Assembly: GCA_031379885.1 (NCBI GenBank)
Contig: JANNFN010000025.1
Location: 1 to 7,355 of the forward strand
Origin: Methylotenera_A sp031379885
GTDB lineage: Bacteria > Pseudomonadota > Gammaproteobacteria > Burkholderiales > Methylophilaceae
Length of the DNA: 7,355 bases
Direction: 5' to 3'
Positions 1-5,837 of this stretch are shown in pieces; within the stretch, counting starts at the first letter, position 1; each line of letters starts with the position of its first letter. The notes beneath the pieces were generated by a model. The model saw only the letters and a list, made by a program, of their open reading frames with translations. It was not told where the DNA came from and did no database searches. Position numbers and translations under genes: made by a program.

Positions 1-77
1 GCATATATTTTGAATACTTCAAGCTATAACTGTTAGAAATAGCTTATTAAACCCACCCTTTTCTTGGCTTAAATTTT

Positions 78-101
78 GCTAGTGTAGAAATACACTGTAG
101 C
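78..101. promoter_or_regulatory. Perfect inverted repeat / hairpin with GAAA loop upstream of the 166-residue gene
   Basis: AGTGTA (81-86) and TACACT (91-96) are perfect reverse complements around a GAAA loop (87-90). GCT (78-80) and AGC (99-101) extend the stem past a two-base bulge (97-98). It ends about 30 bases before the start codon and about 15 bases before the ribosome binding site. It could be an RNA hairpin in the 5' leader, with a GNRA-type tetraloop, or a dimeric regulator's DNA operator. There is no T-run after it, so it is not a classic terminator. I do not recognise it as the box of a named regulator. Confidence 0.45.
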
Positions 102-116
102 TAATTAACTCAAGTT

Positions 117-123
117 AAGGGAG
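117..123 (+). promoter_or_regulatory. Strong ribosome binding site
   Basis: AAGGGAG sits 7 bases before the ATG at 131, near-ideal spacing, and fixes that start. It contrasts with the genes starting at 676, 2021 and 3932, which have no such site. Confidence 0.7.
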
Positions 124-130
124 TGTTCTA

Positions 131-631
131 ATGGCAAGCAATGTCTCAAGTAACGTTTTAAGCTTTCCTACTTATGGCAAGGCGATTACCTTGGATGATC
201 AAGGTACGTACTACACCTTGAACACGAGCACGGGCGTAATTCATAGTATTTTTCGGCTGGAGTATGACGAAGATTGGTATCTCTACCAACTTCAAAACAC
301 CAGTAGAGAAGATGAAATCTGTTGGCGGATTATGGCAGAAAAAACTGACTACTCACTCCAAAGCATGACGACAGAAGAGATTGGATACCATTTCTCTAAA
401 CCAGAATTTGCCGAGCCTAGAGGCGCATGGCAGGTGATTAGAAACGCTAAATTCGGATTTGGTAAATTTACACCACTCAATGGCAATGACCCGATACGCC
501 ATGCCATCATGGTATTTGATGGCGATGAAATGGCGATGCCCGTACTCATTCACAAGGCAGAAGAAGAGACTATGCAAATGACAGAAGGCGAAATCTTAAA
601 CCAAGTATTAGCGATTGCACAGCCCGCGTAA
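131..631 (+). CDS. Unrecognised 166-residue conserved-type protein
   Basis: I do not recognise this family. The start is well supported by the AAGGGAG site 7 bases upstream. The protein is soluble and acidic, with no signal peptide and no membrane segment. The N-terminal half (about residues 15-60) is rich in aromatic residues and short strand-like stretches (TYYTL, IFRLEY, DWYLYQL). The middle holds KPEFAEPRGAW (90-100) and FGFGKFTPLNG (108-118). The C-terminus (142-163) is a charged, Met- and Glu-rich helix. The gene stands alone between the upstream hairpin and the exonuclease gene 44 bases downstream. Codon use looks like that of the neighbours, so nothing suggests recent transfer. The strong binding site suggests good expression. 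Function unknown; only its reality as a gene is claimed with confidence. Confidence 0.8.
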   Translation: MASNVSSNVLSFPTYGKAITLDDQGTYYTLNTSTGVIHSIFRLEYDEDWYLYQLQNTSREDEICWRIMAEKTDYSLQSMTTEEIGYHFSKPEFAEPRGAWQVIRNAKFGFGKFTPLNGNDPIRHAIMVFDGDEMAMPVLIHKAEEETMQMTEGEILNQVLAIAQPA

Positions 632-663
632 GGCGACTACTACCCACGTAATACGGTATCGTG

Positions 664-669
664 TATGCT
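664..669 (+). promoter_or_regulatory. Candidate -10 element placing transcription start at the ATG (leaderless)
   Basis: TATGCT matches four of six TATAAT positions, including the key T1, A2 and T6. It ends 6 bases before the ATG at 676, so a usual -10 to +1 distance would start the transcript at the A of the start codon. The -35 region (TACCCA at 641-646) is weak. Alternatively this is chance and the gene is read from upstream. Confidence 0.3.
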
Positions 670-675
670 TAGCGC

Positions 676-1461
676 ATGACACCAACCCTCGTTTTTGACA
701 TCGAAACTATCCCTGATACCACTGGCCTGCGCACCTTGCTGGGCTTGCCTTCCACTGCAACAGATGAAGATGTTGCGAACATCGCTTTTCATCAGCGACG
801 TCAGCATAATGGCAGTGATTTTTTGCCTTTGCAGCAACACAAAGTTTGTGCGATTTCATGCGCTTTGCGCGAAGGTAGCAATTTTAAAGTGTGGACATTG
901 GGTGATGCAGATTCATCTGAAGCGGAGATTATTCAACGCTTTTTTGATGGTATAGAGAAATACACGCCGCAAATAATCTCATGGAACGGCAGCGGTTTTG
1001 ATTTGCCTGTGCTGCATTACCGCGCCATGATTAATAAAGTACAAGCGCCACGCTATTGGGATTTGGGTGAGGATGACAAAGATTTTAAATGGAACAATTA
1101 CATCAGCCGTTACCACATGCGGCATCTCGATTTGATGGATGTACTGGCAATGTATAGCCCGCGCGCCAATGCGCCGCTGGATGACATTGCGCAGCTATGC
1201 GGCTTCCCTGGCAAGCTGGGCATGGATGGCAGCAAGGTTTGGGATGCATATAAAAATGGTGAAATTGAGGTAATTCGTAATTACTGCGAGACCGACGTGG
1301 CTAACACGCATTTGGTGTTTTTGCGCTTTCAGTTGATGCGCGGACATCTTACACCAGCAAGCTATGAAGCCGAGATTAAACTGGTGCGCGAGACTTTAAG
1401 TGGTTATAGTGTTGAACATAAAGCCAAGCATTGGGCAGAGTTTCTAGCGGCTTGGCGTTAA
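676..1461 (+). CDS. PolB-like predicted 3'-5' exonuclease (DnaQ/RNase H-like fold)
   Basis: The 261-residue protein matches the family of predicted 3'-5' exonucleases related to the proofreading domain of family B DNA polymerase (DNA_pol_B_exo2 type). Three metal-binding motifs are intact. Exo I is FDIET with Asp8 and Glu10, Exo II is WNGSGFDLPVL with Asn104 and Asp109, and Exo III is YCETD with Tyr203 and Asp207. These acidic residues bind the two metal ions that hydrolyse nucleotides from a 3' end. There is no polymerase domain, so it acts as a stand-alone cytoplasmic nuclease whose true substrate is not known. The start at 676 is forced: an in-frame TAG lies at 670-672, and Exo I begins only seven residues in. 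No ribosome binding site is visible. Its stop shares TTAA with the reverse-strand gene that follows. rlmD lies beyond that gene. Confidence 0.9.
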   Translation: MTPTLVFDIETIPDTTGLRTLLGLPSTATDEDVANIAFHQRRQHNGSDFLPLQQHKVCAISCALREGSNFKVWTLGDADSSEAEIIQRFFDGIEKYTPQIISWNGSGFDLPVLHYRAMINKVQAPRYWDLGEDDKDFKWNNYISRYHMRHLDLMDVLAMYSPRANAPLDDIAQLCGFPGKLGMDGSKVWDAYKNGEIEVIRNYCETDVANTHLVFLRFQLMRGHLTPASYEAEIKLVRETLSGYSVEHKAKHWAEFLAAWR

Positions 1462-1910
1462 TTTCCTTCTGCATCAAGCGGCATATCTTCGTCTACAAAC
1501 TCTTTCCAATTTAGCACCACTTTTTTGTTTGTAGCGCCTTCAAGTGTGATTTTTTCGCGTAATTTGTTGCCGTTATTATTGGCTAAAATAGTGTAAGTTC
1601 CTGCTGGCAAGTTCACATAAAGAACGGGTTTTGCACCGACGATACGGAATACCAAATTGCTGGCTTCGTCGTAGATATTCACATTGACATCTGTTGCCCA
1701 GCGCCCCACTGTGCCTTCGGAAAACAACAAGTTAAGCGTGAAATTTTTGGCTTGACGTTTCATTGTATCAACTTCTTCTTCGCCAATACCAGCTGTGACA
1801 AATGCGTAGCCATGCGCAGAAGTGCGTACTTTTGGAGCTTCTGCTGCTGCGAATTGAGTTGTAAAAATTAACCCAGCTAAAACTAAAAATTTGTAGCGAA
1901 TTTTATTCAT
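1458..1910 (-). CDS. Small exported protein, probable carboxypeptidase-regulatory-like (transthyretin-type) beta fold
   Basis: This 150-residue protein begins with a signal peptide: basic NKIRYK, hydrophobic FLVLAGLIF, then a small-residue region AAAEA around 21-25, so it should be exported to the periplasm. The mature part contains VNVNIYDEASNLVFRI (75-90) and VLYVNLPAGTYTILANNNGNK (97-117). This is the pattern of carboxypeptidase regulatory-like beta-sandwich domains, where a strand pair is followed by LPAGTYT. It has no catalytic motif of a peptidase and is better seen as a binding or structural domain. The C-terminus is acidic (DEDMPLDAEGN). AGGGA lies 12 bases before the ATG, longer than ideal. 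The gene converges on the exonuclease gene, overlapping by four bases, and diverges from rlmD. The exact family is uncertain; export is fairly sure. Confidence 0.75.
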   Translation of the reverse strand: MNKIRYKFLVLAGLIFTTQFAAAEAPKVRTSAHGYAFVTAGIGEEEVDTMKRQAKNFTLNLLFSEGTVGRWATDVNVNIYDEASNLVFRIVGAKPVLYVNLPAGTYTILANNNGNKLREKITLEGATNKKVVLNWKEFVDEDMPLDAEGN

Positions 1911-1929
1911 GTTATTAAAATTTCCCTAA

Positions 1930-1935
1930 ATTATA
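1930..1935 (-). promoter_or_regulatory. Candidate -10 box of the exported-protein gene
   Basis: On the reverse strand this reads TATAAT, a perfect -10 consensus, 19 bases before the ATG at 1910. No -35 box is visible at 16-18 bases. If used, transcription would start near 1923. The AGGGA at 1923-1927 would then fall in the discriminator rather than the mRNA, leaving a leader of about 13 bases without a clear ribosome binding site. Confidence 0.4.
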
Positions 1936-2008
1936 TAAGCACTTAAGGCCTATTTTTTATGTAGTTTATCATGATTTTTTGCAATTACGCTATTTTTGCC
2001 TTATCGGC

Positions 2009-2014
2009 TAAAAT
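2009..2014 (+). promoter_or_regulatory. Candidate -10 element of rlmD, leaderless spacing
   Basis: TAAAAT matches five of six TATAAT positions and ends 6 bases before the rlmD ATG at 2021. Transcription starting at the usual distance would begin at the start codon. No good -35 box lies at 16-18 bases (TACGCT at 1986-1991 is poor). The absence of any ribosome binding site before 2021 fits this reading. Confidence 0.4.
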
Positions 2015-2020
2015 GTTTGC

Positions 2021-3394
2021 ATGAGAAGAAACCGCAATAAATCGCATCAAAACCCTGCACAAAACCCCATTTTAACGGCCATGGTTGAATCGCTAGACCA
2101 AGAAGGGCGCGGTGTTGCACATGTGGATGGCAAAACTATTTTTATAGATGGTGCATTACCCAATGAAAAAGTGACGTTTCAATCGCACCGCATTAAACCA
2201 AGCTATGAAGTGGCTAATGTGGTGGAAGTATTAAAACAATCGAACCAGCGTGTAACGCCTAAATGCCCGCACTTTGACTTATGTGGAGGCTGTAAACTAC
2301 AACATTTGGACGCCAACGCACAAGTCGCGGCGAAACAACGTTTGCTGGAAAATGATTTGAAGCATATTGGCAAAGTGAAAGCAGAAAATATGTTGCCGCC
2401 GCTGTATGGCCCAACTTGGGGCTATCGCCATAAAGCGCGTTTAAGCGTGAAATATGTAGAGAAAAAAGAACGTGTGCTGGTAGGCTTTAACGAAAAAGCC
2501 ACACGCTATGTGGCGGACATGAATTCATGCGAAGTGTTGGTGCCAAAAGTTTCGGCATTAATTGCGCCTTTGCAAGAAATGATTATTCAGTTGAGCATAC
2601 GCGACAAACTGCCACAAATTGAATTGGCCGTAGGTGAAGACCCAATAAATACGCGCGAAAGCGCTGGTGTCATCGTGCTGATTCTGCGCATTATGGATGC
2701 ACTGAATGCAAATGATGAAACGCTGCTAAAAACCTTTGCCGATTATCACAAAATACAGATTTGGACGCAAACCAAAGGTCCTGATACGATAAAACCTTAT
2801 TGGCCAGAAGCCGCTCCAGCATTGGCTTACAGCTTGCCTGAATTTGACTTAAATTATCCGTTTAAACCGAATGAATTTACACAAGTCAATCCGCAAATCA
2901 ACCAAGTGATGATACGTCGCGCCATGCAATTATTGACGCCACAAAAAGGTGAAAATATTGCAGATTTTTTCTGCGGCATTGGTAACTTTACACTGCCAAT
3001 TGCGCGCAGTGGCGCTCAAGTTTTGGGTTTAGAAGGTTTAACCAATTTGGTGGATAGAGCCAATGAAAGTGCAACTTTAAACAAAATTAGCAATGTGAAA
3101 TTTGGCGTGGCAGATTTATTTAAAATGACCGAGGCAAGTTTGGCAGAACTCGGGCTGTTTGATAAATGGTTAGTTGACCCGCCTCGTGACGGCGCGTTTG
3201 AACTGGTGAATGCAATTACACCCGAAACTGCACCGAAAGTGATTGTTTATGTTTCGTGCAACCCAGCGACGCTGGCGCGCGATGCAGGCGTGTTGGTGAA
3301 TGAAAAAGGTTATAGCTTAAGTGCGGCAGGCGTCATCAATATGTTTCCACATACCGCGCATGTGGAATCTATCGCGTGCTTTGTAAAGAATTAA
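2021..3394 (+). CDS. rlmD: 23S rRNA (uracil-5-)-methyltransferase RlmD
   Basis: RlmD uses S-adenosylmethionine to make m5U at position 1939 (E. coli numbering) of 23S rRNA. The 457-residue protein opens with a basic tail (MRRNRNK), then a TRAM RNA-binding domain (about 15-75). Next come the iron-sulfur cluster cysteines Cys82, Cys88 and Cys91 in CPHFDLCGGC, plus Cys170. The methyltransferase domain shows the SAM loop DFFCGIGNFTLP (315-326), Glu338, DPPRDGA (386-392), the nucleophile Cys413 in SCNP, and Glu449 near the C-terminus in HTAHVES. All key residues of the RumA group are present, and the length is slightly above E. coli RlmD. Met21 is a possible later start, but the basic N-terminus is typical of the family and neither start has a ribosome binding site. 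The gene is convergent with the DoxX gene. Confidence 0.96.
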   Translation: MRRNRNKSHQNPAQNPILTAMVESLDQEGRGVAHVDGKTIFIDGALPNEKVTFQSHRIKPSYEVANVVEVLKQSNQRVTPKCPHFDLCGGCKLQHLDANAQVAAKQRLLENDLKHIGKVKAENMLPPLYGPTWGYRHKARLSVKYVEKKERVLVGFNEKATRYVADMNSCEVLVPKVSALIAPLQEMIIQLSIRDKLPQIELAVGEDPINTRESAGVIVLILRIMDALNANDETLLKTFADYHKIQIWTQTKGPDTIKPYWPEAAPALAYSLPEFDLNYPFKPNEFTQVNPQINQVMIRRAMQLLTPQKGENIADFFCGIGNFTLPIARSGAQVLGLEGLTNLVDRANESATLNKISNVKFGVADLFKMTEASLAELGLFDKWLVDPPRDGAFELVNAITPETAPKVIVYVSCNPATLARDAGVLVNEKGYSLSAAGVINMFPHTAHVESIACFVKN

Positions 3395-3416
3395 CCTTGC
3401 CTACTAACCTTGCCTA
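3392..3416. repeat. 12-base direct tandem repeat spanning two convergent stop codons
   Basis: TAACCTTGCCTA occurs at 3392-3403 and again at 3405-3416, a period of 13 bases. The first copy holds the rlmD stop (3392-3394). The reverse complement of the second, with 3404, holds the last three codons and the TAG stop of the DoxX gene. It looks like a small tandem duplication. Confidence 0.8.
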
Positions 3417-3808
3417 GTGCCAAAAAAATCAGTTTGAGTTCTTCTGTTGTCCATGCTGTAGGCCGTTCTTCCACCCACTGCTAACAACAACAAACCGCCC
3501 GCGATGGCAATGTCCTTCAAGAACATAATCATCTGCATTTGGTCGCCAAAATTTCTGTGGAACAATACGGCTGCAAGTATTGTAAACCCTGCCAAGGCAA
3601 ATGCTGCCAGGCGTGTTTTATAGCCCACAGCTATGGCTAAGCCGCCAAGCACTTCTAATGCAATGGTTGGCCATAACAAAATGCTGGGTACGCCCATGGA
3701 TTGCATATAACCTGCAGTGCCTGCAGGATCTTGTATTTTACCTAAACCTGCTAAAACAAAAATGAGTGCCAGCATAATGCGGCCAATGAGTTGCATAATT
3801 CCGTTCAT
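3404..3808 (-). CDS. DoxX-family integral membrane protein
   Basis: This is a 134-residue, four-helix inner-membrane protein of the DoxX/DoxD superfamily. Hydrophobic segments lie at about 6-22, 43-63, 66-84 and 96-113. Family-typical polar residues are present: Arg10 and Lys24 around the first helix (LAGLGKIQDP), Glu52 in ALEVLGGLAIAVG, and Lys98 in MFLKDIAIAGGLLLL. The tail (114-134) is cytoplasmic and polar. Members are linked to respiratory or redox-stress roles in several bacteria, but this group is broad and no substrate can be assigned here. The start is fixed by GAGGAGG (3819-3825 on the reverse strand), 10 bases before ATG; Met5 would be too far away. It converges with rlmD, separated by nine bases, and diverges from the peptide-transport operon across a 123-base gap. 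Confidence 0.9.
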   Translation of the reverse strand: MNGIMQLIGRIMLALIFVLAGLGKIQDPAGTAGYMQSMGVPSILLWPTIALEVLGGLAIAVGYKTRLAAFALAGFTILAAVLFHRNFGDQMQMIMFLKDIAIAGGLLLLAVGGRTAYSMDNRRTQTDFFGTRQG

Positions 3809-3818
3809 GATTTATTTA

Positions 3819-3825
3819 CCTCCTC
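3819..3825 (-). promoter_or_regulatory. Strong ribosome binding site of the DoxX gene
   Basis: Reads GAGGAGG on the reverse strand, almost full complementarity to the 16S rRNA tail, 10 bases before the ATG at 3808. It rules out the later Met5 start. Confidence 0.75.
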
Positions 3826-3858
3826 AATATAAAATTTCGTAGCAGTATTAAAACATAG

Positions 3859-3887
3859 TTGAAAGTGAGTTTGGGTAATATTGTAGT
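3859..3887 (+). promoter_or_regulatory. Candidate sigma70 promoter for the peptide-transport operon
   Basis: TTGAAA (3859-3864, five of six to TTGACA) is followed after 17 bases by TGTAGT (3882-3887, four of six to TATAAT). Transcription would start near 3894 and give a leader of about 38 bases, without a ribosome binding site before the ATG at 3932. It competes with the TAAACT element at 3920-3925. Confidence 0.3.
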
Positions 3888-3919
3888 GTTTAGTGCGTTT
3901 ATGATGTGCTTAATTCGAG

Positions 3920-3925
3920 TAAACT
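3920..3925 (+). promoter_or_regulatory. Candidate -10 element, leaderless spacing, at the head of the transport operon
   Basis: TAAACT (four of six, with T1, A2 and T6) ends 6 bases before the ATG at 3932, the same spacing as the elements before the exonuclease and rlmD genes. The -35 region is weak (TTTATG at 3898-3903). Confidence 0.25.
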
Positions 3926-3931
3926 GATGCT

Positions 3932-5365
3932 ATGAAATGGTTTTTTATAATACTAAGTGCTTTATGTTTAATGGCTTGCAAGCCTGCCGCTAAACAAAAT
4001 GAAATTAGTTTTGCAATTGCGCAGGCGCCGTTAAATCTTGATCCACGTTACGCGACAGATGCAGCTTCAGAGCGCATTAATCGCTTAATTTATCAACCTT
4101 TAGTTGATTTTGATGCTACCTCAAAACCCGCATGGATATTGGCCCATGGCGATACCCTAAATGACAAAAAATATCGATTTATTTTAAATAATAATCTTGC
4201 GCAGTTTCATAACGGAGATACTTTGACTGCTGCAGATGTTAAAGCAACTTATGATTCATTGTTAGCATTAAAAGACTCGCCACATGCGGCAGAATTCGCA
4301 AATATCGAAAGCATTAAGGTTGAAGATAAAAATACTATTTTATTTCAATTAAAACAGGTAGATAAGCACTTTTTTGAAAAGCTCATAATTGGTATTTTGC
4401 CTAAAAATTTAATCGAAAAAAATCATGATTTTTCGCACAGTCCTGTGGGTTCTGGCGCGTTAAAATTTGTCAGTTGGCACAACAAGCTCTCGCTACAACG
4501 TACAAAAGATGGCCAAATTATTAGCTTACAAGAGGTAAAAGACCCGACCGTACGTGTGCTTAAATTATTGCGTGGCGAGGCCGATTTAATTCAAGGCGAT
4601 TTACCGCCCGAGCTGGTGAAATATCTACAAAGCAAGCCAGAAATCAGTGTTAAAACCAGCATAGGAGCTAATTTTTCATATCTTGGTTTAAATATGCAGG
4701 ATAAGATGCTAAAAAATATAAAGGTTCGGCAAGCGATTGCGTACGCCATTGATAGACAAGCAATTATCGACAAAGTCATGGTGAAAAGCTCGCGTATTGC
4801 TGGCGCAATTTTACCGCCAGAACATTATACGAATAACAATAAAATATTAGTGCAATATGCCTACAAGCCTGCATTGGCAAAAAAAATTCTTATTGAAGCT
4901 GGCGTTAAATTGCCGCTTAAACTGGTTTATAAAACTTCAACTGACGCTCAAAGAGTTCGCTTTGCTACTATTCTGCAAGCACAAATGCAGCCAGCTGGCA
5001 TTGATTTGGAAATTCGCAGTTTAGATTGGGGCACGTTTTTTGAGGATGTGAAACAAGGCAATTTTCAACTTTTCGGCCTCACTTGGGTAGGCATCAAAAC
5101 ACCAGAAATATACGCGAAGGCGTTTGGCTCACAAAACTTTCCACCCAATGGCTTTAACCGAGGACGATTTACGGATGCCGAGCTAGATAAATTGCTTGAG
5201 AGCGAAGACTGGCCAGCCGCCACTAAACGCATTCATACACAATTGCCCTATATTCCGCTATGGTACGAAGGGCAATTTGCCGCCATGCAGATAAATATAA
5301 CTCATTACAACCCAAAACCCGACGGTAATTGGGACGATTTAGTTACAATAAGCGATGCGCATTGA
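3932..5365 (+). CDS. ABC transporter substrate-binding lipoprotein, family 5 (peptide/oligopeptide type)
   Basis: This 477-residue protein should capture peptides for the ABC importer encoded downstream. It starts with a lipoprotein signal ending in the lipobox LMAC, with Cys16 as the lipidated residue. Lys at +2 does not signal inner-membrane retention. Family-5 (SBP_bac_5) landmarks follow in order: PLNLDPRYATD (33-43), FHNGDTLTAADVKATYDSL (92-110), PVGSGALKFVSW (171-182), KVRQAIAYAIDRQAIIDKV (264-282) and PYIPLWYE (439-446). Members are usually somewhat longer. The segment between the GRFTDAELDKLL motif (411-422) and PYIPLW looks shortened. No ribosome binding site precedes the ATG. The last 11 bases overlap the YkuD gene. 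The ligand cannot be read from sequence; dipeptide, oligopeptide or murein peptide are all possible, and the neighbour favours the last. Confidence 0.92.
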   Translation: MKWFFIILSALCLMACKPAAKQNEISFAIAQAPLNLDPRYATDAASERINRLIYQPLVDFDATSKPAWILAHGDTLNDKKYRFILNNNLAQFHNGDTLTAADVKATYDSLLALKDSPHAAEFANIESIKVEDKNTILFQLKQVDKHFFEKLIIGILPKNLIEKNHDFSHSPVGSGALKFVSWHNKLSLQRTKDGQIISLQEVKDPTVRVLKLLRGEADLIQGDLPPELVKYLQSKPEISVKTSIGANFSYLGLNMQDKMLKNIKVRQAIAYAIDRQAIIDKVMVKSSRIAGAILPPEHYTNNNKILVQYAYKPALAKKILIEAGVKLPLKLVYKTSTDAQRVRFATILQAQMQPAGIDLEIRSLDWGTFFEDVKQGNFQLFGLTWVGIKTPEIYAKAFGSQNFPPNGFNRGRFTDAELDKLLESEDWPAATKRIHTQLPYIPLWYEGQFAAMQINITHYNPKPDGNWDDLVTISDAH

Positions 5366-5837
5366 AATTTCTATCCAGCAACAAGCCTTGACCCTATTTG
5401 ATAATTATGGCGGAGTGAAGGCTAAATACAGTATTTCTACAGCGGCTAATGGCGTTGGCTGCGAAAAAGATAGCGGCTGTACGCCATTAGGTGAGCATAT
5501 CGTTCGCGCTAAGATTGGCACCGGTGCACAAGCCAATACAGTATTCGTAGGTCGACGACCAACGGGTGAAATCTACACGCCAGAATTGATGGCGCAATTT
5601 CCTGATCGCGATTGGATACTCACGCGAATTTTGTGGTTAAGCGGTAAAGAAATCGGCAAAAATCGGCTGGGTAAAGTCGATACCATGCAGCGTTATATTT
5701 ACATTCACGGCACGCCAGATTCAACCGACATGCGCAAAGTTGGCTCGCATGGTTGTATTCGTATGAGGAATAGCGACGTTGTTGAGCTGTTCGATTTGGT
5801 TGCGGTTGGCACGTCTGTATTTATTCACAATGATTAG
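5355..5837 (+). CDS. YkuD-domain L,D-transpeptidase-fold enzyme without signal peptide; possible cytoplasmic L,D-carboxypeptidase
   Basis: The 160-residue protein consists of one YkuD catalytic domain. The active site is plain: His118 in IHGTPD, and the SHGCIRM motif with His132, nucleophile Cys134 and Arg136. Such enzymes act on the L,D bond between meso-diaminopimelate and D-alanine of peptidoglycan stem peptides. Unusually for the family, there is no signal peptide or membrane anchor: residues 1-30 (MRIEISIQQQALTLFDNYGG...) are already the first strands of the domain. It should therefore be cytoplasmic. Signal-less YkuD proteins such as ElsL of Acinetobacter baumannii are known as cytoplasmic L,D-carboxypeptidases of cell-wall recycling, and I infer a similar role. 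The gene overlaps its upstream neighbour by 11 bases and the permease by 8, which implies translational coupling. Extra cysteines at 36 and 42 are of unknown meaning. Confidence 0.88.
   Translation: MRIEISIQQQALTLFDNYGGVKAKYSISTAANGVGCEKDSGCTPLGEHIVRAKIGTGAQANTVFVGRRPTGEIYTPELMAQFPDRDWILTRILWLSGKEIGKNRLGKVDTMQRYIYIHGTPDSTDMRKVGSHGCIRMRNSDVVELFDLVAVGTSVFIHND

Noticed and set aside
1..36. Open frame from the left edge that could be the tail of an upstream gene
   Set aside because: Only 11 codons before a TAG at 34-36, far too short to support a coding call.
21..45. Seven-base inverted repeat AAGCTAT / ATAGCTT with an 11-base loop, as a terminator of a gene left of the window
   Set aside because: The stem is short and AT-rich and no T-run follows directly, so termination is not supported.
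695..955. 86-codon forward open frame inside the exonuclease gene
   Set aside because: It is an out-of-frame shadow of an exonuclease with all three catalytic motifs intact. The same holds for 6195-6422 inside the permease.
4418..4433. 16-base perfect palindrome AAAAATCATGATTTTT
   Set aside because: It lies within the binding-protein coding region (residues near EKNHDFS) and is simple AT-rich sequence. The related ATCATGAT at 1968-1975 lacks matching flanks, so a shared site is unlikely.
5779..5829. In-frame upstream ATG that would lengthen the DppB-like permease by 17 residues
   Set aside because: The extra residues are read from inside the YkuD coding region. The 5830 start gives the usual family N-terminus and the typical short operon overlap.
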